Source: Pseudorasbora parva (lineage: Eukaryota > Chordata > Actinopteri > Cypriniformes > Gobionidae). From it: a DNA stretch of 64,000 bases. The stretch is taken from contig NC_090178.1 in the NCBI RefSeq assembly GCF_024679245.1, positions 3,803,853-3,867,852 on the forward strand. Direction: 5' to 3'. The number at the start of each line of letters is the position of its first letter. Positions within the stretch are counted from its first letter, which is position 1. This document shows positions 49,437 to 60,866 of the stretch, piece after piece. The position numbers and the translations under genes are program-made. Under the pieces are notes generated by a model, which was not told the DNA's origin, did no database searches, and saw only the letters and a list, made by a program, of their open reading frames with translations.

Positions 49437-49644
49437 AGGGGCTACAGCCCTTCGGGCTTGGCCCCTAATAATAAGAAAACGAACAATTACAATAGGGGCT
49501 ACAGCCCTTCGGGCTTGGCCCCTAATAATAATAAGAAAACTAACAATTACAATAGGGGCTACAGCCCTTCGGGCTTGGCCCCTAATAATAAAGTATACTA
49601 ACAATTCCAATAGGGGCTACAGCCCCTTCGGGGGCTTGGCCCCT
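49437..49644 (+). repeat. Four tandem terminal hairpin modules
   Basis: Modules at 49437-49466, 49494-49523, 49554-49583 and 49612-49644 each read AGGGGCTACAGCCC(C), TTCGG and GGGCTTGGCCCCT, separated by AATAATAAGAAAACTAACAA-type spacers (spacing 57-60 bp). GCTTGGCCCC is the inverse of GGGGCCAAGC near the start of each 1.6-kb unit. Confidence 0.9.
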
Positions 49645-50690
49645 AAAAATCAAACCCCTTAATGCTTGTAACTGGCTCGCCTTAGTTTTTTATACAATAA
49701 GAAATCCTCAAAAAAACGGGATTCACTTTTTCCAATAGTTTGTGTTCAAACTAACTGTAAGAATCTCAATGAGGGAGTGAAAATAAATTGTATCTATTTA
49801 ACCACTGAATGAGATATAGTAACAATTAGTACATGGATGGAAATCCAAGACAGCATTGTGAATATCAAAGCTCAAAACTATAAGTAAACAAATAAACAGT
49901 AAATCAATTCCAAACCCAAAATACTAGTGATACACAAACAAAAAACAGTACCAAACTATTCGAAATGCCATAGAGGGAAAAGGATATACAGTCTGCAATG
50001 CAAGTCTCTTATATGAGTGTTGTAGAAGTGCCAGTCCCGGCAGGCAATGAAGATATACAATCCTAAATCCTAGATTAGGCACTGGCACAACACAGGTCAG
50101 AAGTAGGTATCAGTGCACTCAAGCCCCATAACAGTGTCCTCTGCGAGCTTCTCTGCAAACTTCCAAACACTATGAATTAACATTTTTATGGGTAGATAAA
50201 AATGTACATTTGAATAAGATTGTAAAGCATTAGATTCAATTCACTTAACTCTCAAACACAATGTGATTCCAGGCATTTTCACCCATGCTCCACTGCCATG
50301 CCTCTCCTCTGTGCTACTCGTAACCTTAGAACCACTTCCTCCATTTGTTGCCCTCTAGAGGACAGGATGAAAAATGTCACCAATGTACCAGGGTAACCGT
50401 TACATGCTACACAAAAAAAAAAACATGAAAGTACACACCATGGCTAAAGATGAGCACAAACCACATGCTTAACAAACAACCCTAAACAAATGGACAAAAG
50501 AGTGTATACTGCCCAAGCAAAACTAGATGCTCACACGAGACCAAGCGAATGCTCAAACTGTACACTCACAACGGGGAGAAACCATGGAGCTTTTAATGTC
50601 CGAAGCCTCAACCAAAACTAAATTAGAATGAAATTCCAGGATTCAAACACCACTATATAAATCCATGTAAAATCCCATACAAGCATACTG
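49645..50690. other. No gene recognised inside the 13.2-kb block
   Basis: About 1 kb of A-rich sequence between the array and the AT-rich right end. A small inverted pair GTGCCAGTCC/GCACTGGCAC lies at about 50030-50095. No long frame. Confidence 0.45.
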
Positions 50691-50985
50691 AATGTTTGCA
50701 TATATTATGTTTAAATAAACTTACATATATAAATTCGACATATATTGTTTACATATATGGCATTAACATACAGCACCATATAAAAAGTAATCATATAAAT
50801 AATTTTAATATATGTATATATAATAATTCTTCTATGGGTATTTCATACATGGTATAAACCTATATCTTCATATATCGTGAGAATGTATATATGTGCTGAT
50901 AATGTATTGCTTTATATGAAACATATATGACATCACTACTCGGATATAGGGACATATATGTACATATATTACATTTCCGTATGGG

Positions 50986-51252
<267 letters not shown>

Positions 51253-51414
51253 TAGAGAGATTACTGTGAGTTAATCTAGTATCAGATTACCGGCTCCAGA
51301 GGATGGCCAGTGCACAACTCATTATTGAAGGAAAAGTCTGTTAAATACAGATTAGAGATCCAGAGCAAATGTCAGCCTTGGCGACCATCGCTGCCTGTCT
51401 CTGAACCGCTATCA

Positions 51415-51459
<45 letters not shown>

Positions 51460-51911
51460 CTAAACTCTTCTGTGATGCACGATTGTGCCTCTCCGCTCCA
51501 CATGCATGCATCTGTTACCAGCATGTTTGAAAAATCCCACACTCCACTTTCCAAACGCAGGTCCAGCCAGCTCAGCCGACTCTCCAGCCAAACCCCTCCC
51601 AGCGTCACGCCGTCTTAAGACAACACAGCCTGTCTGTTGTACTTCTCCTGACTTTAGCACATGCACCAATAATCCAAGAGGTTCCCATCTGTTGGTGGCA
51701 CAATGTGTGAGCGCTGAAGAGTGCACAACATCAGCATCTTGCAAAAAAAATATTTCTCATCTTTGCAAAATGACAAAAAGCAATGCAGCAATGTGATCCC
51801 AGAGGATTGCTCGGAGAGAATAAAATGGAAATCGCATGGTTCAAGTGTCAACATTGTTAAAGAGAATTAAATGAGGCATGCAGCATCACTATATCATTTT
51901 TTAAAAAAATT
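51253..51911. other. No gene recognised; (GT)n at 51418-51458
   Basis: Overlapping frames at 51460-51796 on both strands lack family resemblance and splice context. Confidence 0.45.
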
Positions 51912-52060
51912 TAGGGCTGCAACTAACAACTATTTTGATAATCGATTAGTTGGCCGATTAATCAGATAAAACATATTTTTTTACTCTTTTTTAAACACAC
52001 TTTTCCCCATTCTGCCCAGTGCTGTCCTTCAAACAGACGTGTCAGCTGAGTGCTGAACAC
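51912..52060. mobile_element. MITE fragment beginning TAGGGCTGCAACTAACAACT
   Basis: The start followed by ATTTTGATAATCGATTAG is a frequent fish element edge. The partner terminus is not found. Confidence 0.5.
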
Positions 52061-52780
52061 ACACACAGCGAATATACCTTATTAAAAACGAATACAAAAT
52101 AAATAAATGATAAATAAATAAAACAGTTATTCTATAGTAACCACAAATTAACAATAGTCTTGCTTCAATCCATAGCTTAACTATATGGTATTTGTGTGGT
52201 CACAGAAATTGTAATCAATTCAGTAAAAACATGGTTTTCCTATCTAACAGAACCTAAGGGTTGGGGAGAGCGGGGCACAACCTAATGCTTTTTGACTTTC
52301 TGAGTTTGTGTAAATCCACTTGGGGTTTAGAGTATTTATTTTTTCCCACATTAATTTCACACGTCTATTATAAGTATGTGGTTTTGTTTCATTAATACAG
52401 TGTATGCTTTTATCTTGATTTCCCCCAAAAGAATGGAAGTGAAATGTGACAACATGCCCCATAGGTGGATTACATGACCAAGCTTAAAATGTTACCTGAT
52501 ATGATCAAACAAATCTCCAAGACAAACTAAAATATTTCGTCATTAAAATACAATTATTAACTTTTTAAAATAATGGCATTTTCACAGCTATACAGCATAG
52601 TTAAAAACACAACAATAATGAATAATAATTTATCATGTTTTTTTCAAAAGGCATGTTTCAAGCGAACCAGGAAAGACCTCAATATCGATAAACCTACAAC
52701 CAATCAGAGCAGCGGAGTAAGAGACGCATGTTGAGCGACACATAGTCGTCAACAGAACTCAACTGCACACACCCTGGCAG
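52061..52780. other. No feature recognised
   Basis: AT-rich sequence up to the GAA tract. Confidence 0.4.
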
Positions 52781-52781
52781 A

Positions 52782-52909
52782 AGAAGAAGAAGAAGAAGAA
52801 GAAGAAGAAGAAGAAGAAGAAGAAGAAGAAGAAGAAGAAGAAGAAGAAGAAGATGATGATGATGATGATGAAGATGATGAAGAAGATGATGAAGATGAAG
52901 AAGAAGATT
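52782..52909. repeat. (GAA)n-(GAT)n trinucleotide repeat
   Basis: About 23-24 GAA units followed by mixed GAT and GAA units to 52909. Homopolymeric serine, phenylalanine or methionine-rich frames are artefacts. Confidence 0.97.
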
Positions 52910-53224
52910 GTAAATGATATTTGCAGGTGTTGTAAAAGATTTTCAGGATACATGGAGCACTTCCCAACACGATCATCATTTCTGAGAGAAATAGTAAAGG
53001 TGAATGCATATACGAACAAGTTTAGGATTAGAACAAATTCAACCCACGTGCTCTTTGATGATGTGGATGATTACGTTACTGTTAATCATCTGTCCATCAT
53101 CATATAAAGCCCGACCTGACAATGTGATTGGTCCAACCAGCTCCTGTTCGAACATAGTCGCTCCACAAGGTTCAAATGACATCCAGGCTAGAATTTATCT
53201 GAAATAGAAAGCTTTTGCAACATT

Positions 53225-53690
53225 GTACCGTTCGAAAGTTTTGGGTCAGTAAGAACTTTTATTTATTTATTTGTTTTTGGGAAAGATCTTAAATAAATTA
53301 GTCAATTTATTCATCAAGGATGCATTCAATTGATCCAAAGTGACACTTAAGACATTTATATTGTTACAAAAGATTTCTATTTAAAATAAATTCTGTTCTT
53401 TTGAACTTTCTATTCAACAAAGAATCCTGAATAAAACGTTTTACATTGATAATAATCATGTTTCTTGAGCATCAGATCCTCACATGAGAATGATTAGTGA
53501 AGGATCATGTGACACTGAAGACTGGAGTAATGATGATAAATTCAGTTTTGATCACAGGAATAAATTACACTTTACTGTATATTCACATAGAAAACAGTTA
53601 TTTTACATTGTAATAATATTTCACTATACTTCTGTTTTTGTTTTGTTTTGCTTTTTATAAAATAAATGCAGCCTTGGTGAGCATAACAAA
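53225..53690. mobile_element. Copy of a common cyprinid dispersed element
   Basis: ACCGTTCGAAAGTTTTGGGT, TTCATCAAGGATGCATTCAA, GGATCATGTGACACTGAAGA and AATAAATGCAGCCTTGG occur in the order I know from the family whose edges read CCGTTCAAAAGTTTGGG. The right end is decayed. Confidence 0.7.
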
Positions 53691-53729
53691 CGTATTATTT
53701 TCCATATGTATCTGCTTGCATATGATATC

Positions 53730-53968
53730 GCCAACCCGATCTAAAGGCAATTTGTACGTATTTTACGAGGTGGCTAATTCGTATGACCTCACTCGGATTG
53801 GTTGTGAGATAGCGTTGGATATCGCTAGTTTCTATTTATTTTTTCCTGTGTTTTGATCCGGAGATACTGCACCTGTTCGGAAGATGCGTAATGGTTAGTG
53901 CCATTACAAGTAAAAAGTAAAAATACGGAACCCGGAAAAACTGGTCAACAGCATAGACAAAGAGTTAA
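53730..53968. repeat. Short repeat-like segment
   Basis: ACGTATTTTACGAGGTGGCT and AATTCGTATGACCTCACTCG resemble a fish repeat rich in ATTCGTACGA text. The rest is unassigned. Confidence 0.3.
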
Positions 53969-54772
53969 AGGGTTACTTCAGCGATTAGCATATGGCTTTG
54001 TATCAGTAGAAACCCTGGAGTATATTCAAATGATTGTGCTTTCCCCCCTCATATCTCCCTGAGACAAGAGATTTATGCATTTTATTTCTGGAAAAATTCC
54101 TCCTATGACGCAAATTGACGAAATTTGCATCATAGGAGGAATGTTTGGCCAAAAGCTAAAGACTACAGCCAGCAGAGGGAGCCATTTCCGCATGTTTTGA
54201 ACCCGCGCATAGGGGATGGAGATCACACTCAGCTCGCAGGGAGAGCTCAGCTCGCAGCTGCAGCCACTCATTTAAACGGAGCTATGGTGAGCAATGTAAG
54301 TCTTATAACTTCTCTAATTAATTTCTATGAAAGTTAAGCTTGTAAAGGCATGAACTGAAACGCGCCGGACTGAACTCGTGTTGTGAATGTATGCCGCGAA
54401 TGTAGTCGCGATTACCTCAGCTCTCATCACGAGAGCTCATCAGCTCATTTATCTCACTCCTGCAGTTAGTGCTCAGTGCTGTGACACTCGCGCGGTCACT
54501 CACTCATTATATTGAACAGACACGTTCAGTTTTTAATTGTAGTGTCTTCTCCAACTCAGTCACAGTGATCCAGTAGCGGTGGCTTTGGGAATGACCTCAC
54601 AGGGCAGCGAAGCATTCTGGGAATTGTAGTCTTTCATCCCCATGAGTCAAAAATACATTTTCTATCTTTTCTCAGTCTAGAAGGCACCAAATTCAAAAAT
54701 AATTTCACATTTCTACTACATTAATGACCCAGATTAAATACAGATTCATCTTCCCAGCGCTGAAGTACCCCT
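53969..54772. mobile_element. TTAA-flanked DNA element (piggyBac-type target)
   Basis: TTAA at 53965-53968 and 54773-54776. Termini AGGGTTACTTCAGCG and the inverse of AGGGGTACTTCAGCG match with one change. An internal palindrome CCTCCTATGACGCAAATT/AATTTGCATCATAGGAGG-type lies at about 54099-54141. The family relates to the intronic fragment ending at 15884. Confidence 0.8.
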
Positions 54773-54776
54773 TTAA

Positions 54777-55170
54777 GCAAGGGTCTCCTATACGTTCCCC
54801 ACTGGTATCTATGAGAAACTTTGTGAGAAAGTCCTTTGTGACTTTCCTTAAATAAATCAAGCCGATTTGTTTTATCTTCTTCTTTTAGCACCAATTATCC
54901 TTTGGAAGCCAGATATACATCTATCATCCAGCCGACTCAAATAAGATGATGATCTTCCGAAGTTCACAACCCCGGCTTATAACAACAACTGGCTGTGCAT
55001 TTCCAGAACCACTCCACACTGAACAGTCCCAAAACACTCAGCACTCATGTGATAATGATCACAGGTGACACTCGTCAGACCACGGCGGGCGGCGCGTGTG
55101 AAACCACCGGCGCAAGAAGAGAGAAAACCTCATTAGCACCTCCAGACGGCTAGTGTGTGTTTGTGTGTGT
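54777..55170. other. No feature recognised
   Basis: Single-copy-looking, with a CGGCGGGCGGCGCGTG GC-rich patch near 55083. Confidence 0.4.
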
Positions 55171-55177
55171 GTGTGCT

Positions 55178-55765
55178 TGTTTTTGTGAAATATCAGGACA
55201 CAAATGTGTATAATAACATGGTTATTACACAGGCATTACAGTAGAGGGTGAAATATGAGGAGATTACCCATGTCCCTATTTTTCAAAAGGCTTATAAATC
55301 ATACAGGATGTTTTTTTGAGAAAGTAAAAATTCAGAATGTTTCCTGTAATGGGTAGGTTTAGGAGCAGAGGCAGTGTAAGGGGATACAAAAATACACTTT
55401 GGACAGTATAAAAACCATTATGCCTATGGAATATCCCCACATTTCACAAAAACAAACGAGTGTGTGTGTGTGTGGGCATGTTTTTGTGACATAAGAGGAC
55501 ACAAATGTTTTATAACGATATGGGTATGACATAGGTATTACAAGGAGAGGGTGACTTATGAGGACATTGGCCATGTCCCCACTTTTCAAAAGGCTTATAA
55601 ATCATACAGGATGAGTTTTTTTAGAAAGTAAAAATGCAGAATGTTTCCTGTGATGGGTAGGTTTAGAGGCAGGGGCAGTGTAAGGGGATATAAAATACGG
55701 TTTGTACTGTTTAAAACCCTTACGCCTATGGAACGTCCCCATATGTCACAAAAACAAAAATGTGT
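55178..55765. repeat. Two tandem copies of a repeat of about 300 bp
   Basis: TTTTTGTGAAATATCAGGAC (first copy) and TTTTTGTGACATAAGAGGAC (second) start about 301 bp apart. Both contain CTTATAAATCATACAGGATG, TGGGTAGGTTTAG and GTGTAAGGGGATA, then CACAAAAACAAA and a GT tract. A third, partial copy is at 62707-62850. Confidence 0.9.
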
Positions 55766-55782
55766 GTGTGTGTGTGACTCAC

Positions 55783-55925
55783 GCTGCTGAAGCTGGGAAT
55801 GAGGCTGAGAGTAGAGCCGCTGTCCAGAGGAAAGGGGAGGAAGTGCTTCATGCCCAGAGAGGGCGGCACAGTGGGCAGAGGAGCTCGTAGCATTGCTGGC
55901 ATCAGTCCGCTCGGACACGCATTAC
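55783..55925 (-). CDS. Internal exon of a zinc finger protein 385 family gene
   Basis: On the minus strand a classic acceptor (CCTGTCTCTGTCTGTCCTCC then TCAG) leads into 143 nt of open frame ending at donor AGC/GTGAGTC. It encodes NACPSGLMPAMLRAPLPTVP and then PSLGMKHFLPFPLDSGSTLS before LIPSFSS. This matches the proline-rich segment that precedes MDPVQKAV and the first listed zinc finger in ZNF385 proteins: P-A-(L/M)-(V/L)-R-x-P, P-S-L-x-(I/M)-K-x-F-L-P-F-P-L-D. The exon enters in phase 1 and leaves in phase 0, consistent with the next exon starting at Met-Asp-Pro. ZNF385 proteins are nuclear C2H2-type zinc finger proteins. The paralogue (A, B, C or D) cannot be decided from one exon. No neighbouring znf385 exon was found here. 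A CA tract begins only a few bases into the downstream intron. Confidence 0.75.
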
Positions 55926-56282
55926 CTGAGGAGGACAGACAGAGACAGGAGTCACCAAACACTCGCTTATGAGATGATGCACATGTGCAACCACTGGAGA
56001 GAGAAATGGATTCATTATTAAAAGTATTTGTTTCCTTTAGCCGTTTATTTTAGAAGTGCTGACATCCCTCACATGATGTCCCAAATTATCCCTCCTCGTC
56101 ATAAGGCAGCCTGTTTTATTTAGTTATGAGCTCTTTGGGAAGCCAAATGCACCAGATGAACCGCACAGCGCTCTCCTAAACTGATGTGCAAGTGAGTTGG
56201 CTATCAGTTGCACATCCTGGTGTTTTTACTCAAATGTCTAAACTAATAATAATATATATATTTTTAAATATACTGTCAGAAA
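55926..56282. other. Intron sequence, no feature recognised
   Basis: Upstream (in gene sense) flank of the exon, up to the 42-bp array. ATACTGTCAGAAAAAAGGTA at 56270 resembles the outer part of the array's host element. Confidence 0.4.
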
Positions 56283-57924
56283 AAAGGTACCTTTAAGGCA
56301 CTAATACACTAATACACTCTTAAAGTACTGATATGAGCCTTTAAGGTAATAATACACACTCTTAAAGTACTGATATGAACCTTTAAGGTAATAATACACA
56401 CTCTTAAAGTACTGATATGAGCCTTTAAGGTAATAATACACACTCTTAAAGTACTGATATGAGCCTTTAAGGTAATAATACACACTCTTAAAGTACTGAT
56501 ATGTACCTTTAAGGTACTAATACACACTCTTAAAGTACTGATATGAGCCTTTAAGGCACTAATACACACTCTTAAAGTACTGATATGTACCTTTAAGGTA
56601 CTAATACACACTCTTAAAGTACTGATATGTACCTTTAAGGCACTAATACACACTCTTAAAGTACTGATATGAGCCTTTAAGGCACTAATACACACTCTTA
56701 AAGTACTGATATGAGCCTTTAAGGTAATAATACACACTCTTAAAGTACTGATATGAGCCTTTAAGGTAATAATACACACTCTTAAAGTACTGATATGAGC
56801 CTTTAAGGTAATAATACACACTCTTAAAGTACTGATATGAGCCTTTAAGGCACTAATACACACTCTTAAAGTACTGATATGAGCCTTTAAGGTAATAATA
56901 CACACTCTTAAAGTACTGATATGAGCCTTTAAGGTAATAATACACACTCTTAAAGTACTGATATGAGCCTTTAAGGCACTAATACACACTCTTAAAGTAC
57001 TGATATGAGCCTTTAAGGCACTAATACACACTCTTAAAGTACTGATATGAGCCTTTAAGGCACTAATACACACTCTTAAAGTACTGATATGAGCCTTTAA
57101 GGTAATAATACACACTCTTAAAGTACTGATATGAGCCTTTAAGGTAATAATACACACTCTTAAAGTACTGATATGAGCCTTTAAGGCACTAATACACACT
57201 CTTAAAGTACTGATATGAGCCTTTAAGGCATTAATACACACTCTTAAAGTACTGATATGTACCTTTAAGGCACTAATACACACTCTTAAAGTACTGATAT
57301 GTACCTTTAAGGCACTAATACACACTCTTAAAGTACTGATATGTACCTTTAAGGCATTAATACACACTCTTAAAGTACTGATATGTACCTTTAAGGCACT
57401 AATACACACTCTTAAAGTACTGATATGAGCCTTTAAGGCACTAATACACACTCTTAAAGTACTGATATGTACCTTTAAGGCACTAATACACACTCTTAAA
57501 GTACTGATATGAGCCTTTAAGGTAATAATACACACTCTTAAAGTACTGATATGAGCCTTTAAGGTAATAATACACACTCTTAAAGTACTGATATGAGCCT
57601 TTAAGGCACTAATACACACTCTTAAAGTACTGACATGAACCTTTAAGGTACTAATACACACTCTTAAAGTACTGATATGTACCTTTAAGGCACTAATACA
57701 CACTCTTAAAGTACTGATATGAGCCTTTAAGGCACTAATACACACTCTTAAAGTACTGATATGTACCTTTAGGGTACTAATACACACTCTTAAAGTACTA
57801 ATATGTACCTTTAAGGTACTAATACACACTCTTAAAGTACTGATATGTACCTTTAAGGTACTAATACACACTCTTAAAGTACTAATATGTACCTTTAAGG
57901 TACTAATACACACTCTTAAAGTAC
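56283..57924. repeat. 42-bp minisatellite, about 39 copies
   Basis: Same unit as 1-790, with added variants GTACCTTT, GAGCCTTT and GGTAATAA. Because 42 is a multiple of three, the minus strand stays open for 534 codons of a 14-residue repeat (CISTLKVHISTLRV type). I regard this as an artefact: it has no promoter or splice context and there is a second, unrelated-locus array. Confidence 0.97.
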
Positions 57925-60189
57925 GTTGAACTGTGCATGATAAGCAGTGGAAAAGTGAAAACCGAAGCAGCTTTTGGCTTAGGCCAATCCCAAAACTCTG
58001 ACTGACTGATAGGAAAGTTGTTCTAGGACCAGATGATGTTGATGCACAAACACGGCCTGTTGCTGACCAATCACAGTCAGCACAGAATCATGAGTTCAGC
58101 TCAAGCATGATGATTCAGAGCATTTCTTTACCACACGCCGCGAATCTCTGAGGATCTGCACAGGACCGACGATGACAACACTATCTGCCATATCATTCAC
58201 ACTCCTGCTATTATAAATACCAAAACAAAATCTCGTCAATCCGAGAGTCTTGATTGGCTGTGATCTGTAATAGCAGAGACAAACACTAGTCAAAGTCGGA
58301 GAGACAGAAACCAGTGGCGGAAAACAAAAGTTAATGGCTTGTTTTATTACAGAACGAGTGTTTGTGTGGGTGGCGTCAGATTTTTAAAGCACATCCCGTT
58401 AATGCACCAGAAAAAGAAACAGAGTTCTGCATCCAAACAGAGACACAAGCCAGAGAAGAAAGACAAAAAGTGCTGCAGAAATGTGATGCCAAAGACAAAC
58501 GGACCACTCAGGGTTTGCTTTACGTGTTGCGTTGCATCAATTTTGTCTCAGATGTTTCTACTTAAAAGACAAAATCAGACTTTTCTTAACAGGTCAAAGG
58601 TCCAACAAGGAGTGAAACTTCTTGTTTAATCCTGGCAGATATGAGCACATTCTTTAGATGTTTTGTGAAACCCTAGAGGAAACTCAAGAGGTTTTTGTCT
58701 CAGGAGAAGCATCCAGGAGAATGAAGACATCTTGAGATATTAATGAGATCTTGTCTGCAATAAAGAAATAGCTTAGTTTAAAATGTTACTCTAGAGATGA
58801 GATTACCCAGGTCTTTTTCTCAGAGAAAGTGTCCATTTGACCTCTTCGTCTGAGAAACAACTGTGATATTAAGATTTAACGTGCAGGTTTAGCTGTTATC
58901 TCAAATAAAACCTATTAACAAACAAAACAAAAGACTAATAAATGTCTATGATAAATTCTAAGGAGTTCATAAGAATGTCAAATTCTTGAAATATGTTTTA
59001 GTTCTCAAATAGCTTTAATAGGAATCAAATGAATTTGATTTTATGGCGGATTTTGCAATATTCATTAAAATGCCTGTTTTGCTATTTTAAATGCTCCTGG
59101 GCTTAGGTATGATGCACATATTTAAGATTTTTAATAAAGTAAATCACATATAGATATGTATTTTACTTGGCTACTGTATGGGCTCATTTACTAAATATTC
59201 TAGATTTTAATATGGCATAGCTGATAGAAAACTGATGAGAAAAATATTCTTTTGTGTAAATATAATTTAATTTCCCAGACAGGCAACTGTTAGTGTTTCT
59301 CTTCTAGATCACAGAGCTTTACACACAACCCTATCAGAGCTGAATAGGCATATTTGATGAGCGGTCATGTTATACATGTCATGGATACTGTAAAAACGTA
59401 TGATTTTCATGCTAGAAGACTATAAAAATGCTTCAAAACAGTTCATTGGTAAACTGAAAGTTTCCATACTATATACGGTGAATAACTGTAATAGATCTAA
59501 CCCAGATATTGATATTTCAATAGGTTGGTAATTTAACATTATTTCAGTTCATGAAATAAGTTTTTGTTACTATAAATGTAACTTAAATGTTACATTTACA
59601 TTTACAGCTAAAATGTTGCTACCGTTTTGTTGGGGATATTACTGCTGGGATATCACTTAATTGCCAGTGCATTGACTAATTTATTCATTAACATTATTAA
59701 TGGGATTGGATGTAAAACTTACCACTTCAGAATCAGATGCAATTAATAACTTATTTCTAATTTGATTGATTTATTGATTGATTTATTGTTTTAGAAATTA
59801 ATGAGGGATTATGTCAAAAATGTCACCAAAATTAATACAAATGCTCACAAAATTCAAAATATTGTTGCAGAAAGTTGATGTATGAGATATGGATTTATAA
59901 TGTGATATAATAAAGCAATATCACAAGAGCAAGAGAGCTGTTTTCACAAATTTGAGCATGACTGCAAACATGATGTTGCTTTAACAATCATTCAATAGTT
60001 TTTTACATTATTTATGCCTTTGTAATTTACAAATTCAGATGCATATTCTGTACCACCTCTGTTGTGAAAAGATGAATTTCGTTGTTAATGATTTCATTTG
60101 ATTGTAAAAGCTCTGTATAGTGTCTTATTCTAATTATATTTATTATAAGTTTTAAGTCATTTCTCAGGTGGTAATGTAGATCTCTATGA
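57925..60189. other. No gene or element recognised
   Basis: About 2.3 kb of mostly AT-rich sequence. Frames at 58339-58629 lack resemblance to known proteins. Confidence 0.45.
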
Positions 60190-60866
60190 ACTTAAGGAGT
60201 GTTGGTTTGGTCTTGGTCTTGACTCGGTCTCATCCTGCCTTGAGCTTGTTTTGGTCTTTTCTTCGTCTCAACCTATCAAAGTCTTGGTCTTGGTCTCAAC
60301 CGCTCAAAGTCTTGATCTTGTCTTAGTCTCAACCCCCTCAAACTCTTGGTCTCAACCCCTCAAAGTCTTGATCTTGGTCTCAAACACTCAAAGTCCTGGT
60401 TTTGTCTTGGTCTCAACTCCCTCAAACTCTTGGTCTCAACCCCTCAAAGTCTTGATCTTGGTCTCAAACACTCAAAGACCTGGTTTTGTCTTGGTCTCAA
60501 CTCCCTCAAACTCTTGGTCTCAACCCCTCAAAGTCTTGGTCTTGTCTTGATCTCAACCCCTCAAAGTCTTGATCTTGGTCTCAAACCCTCAAACTCTTGG
60601 TCTCGGTCTCAACCCCTCAAAGTCTTGGTCTTGTCTTGGTCTTAACCCCTCAAACTCTTGGTCTTGGTCTCAACCCCTCAAAGTCTTGGTCTTGGTCTCA
60701 ACCCCTCAAAGTCTTGGTCTTGGTCTCAACCCCTCAAAGTCTTGATCTTGGTCTTAACCCCTCAAAGTCTTGGTCTTGTCTTGTTCTTAACCCCTCAAAG
60801 TCTTGGTCTTGTCTTGGTCTCAACCCCTCAGACTCTTGGTCTTGGTCTCAACCCCTTACAGTCTAG
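60190..60866. repeat. 28-bp minisatellite
   Basis: Unit CTCAACCCCTCAAAGTCTTG plus GTCTTGGT, 28 bp between neighbours at 60671, 60699 and 60727, with longer variants containing TTGTCTTGGT. About 20-23 units. Proline/serine/leucine frames are artefacts. Confidence 0.95.

Larger units (their letters stand above)
37747..50985. mobile_element. 13.2-kb block with 24-bp terminal inverted repeats
   Basis: The left terminus CCCATACGGAAATGTAATAT plus ATGT (37747-37770) is the exact reverse complement of 50962-50985. The first and last 300-400 bp share an AT-rich style full of CATATAT, TATATG and GACATATA motifs. Both ends lie in one GT microsatellite. Comparison with the related motif at 51051-51098 suggests a 2-bp TG duplication at insertion. 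The terminus looks like a short zebrafish-type element, and the interior (38.2-49.6 kb) is filled by other repeats. It may be a MITE split by a nested array, or one large composite. No transposase was seen. Confidence 0.75.

Noticed and set aside
51460..51796. Overlapping 94- and 103-codon frames on opposite strands
   Set aside because: No conserved family motif and no splice signals at sensible places. Probably a GC-richer chance frame.
56309..57913. 534-codon open frame on the minus strand with a perfect 14-residue repeat
   Set aside because: 42 bp is 14 codons, so a minisatellite without stops stays open. A second array of the same DNA elsewhere and the lack of any gene signal argue against a protein.
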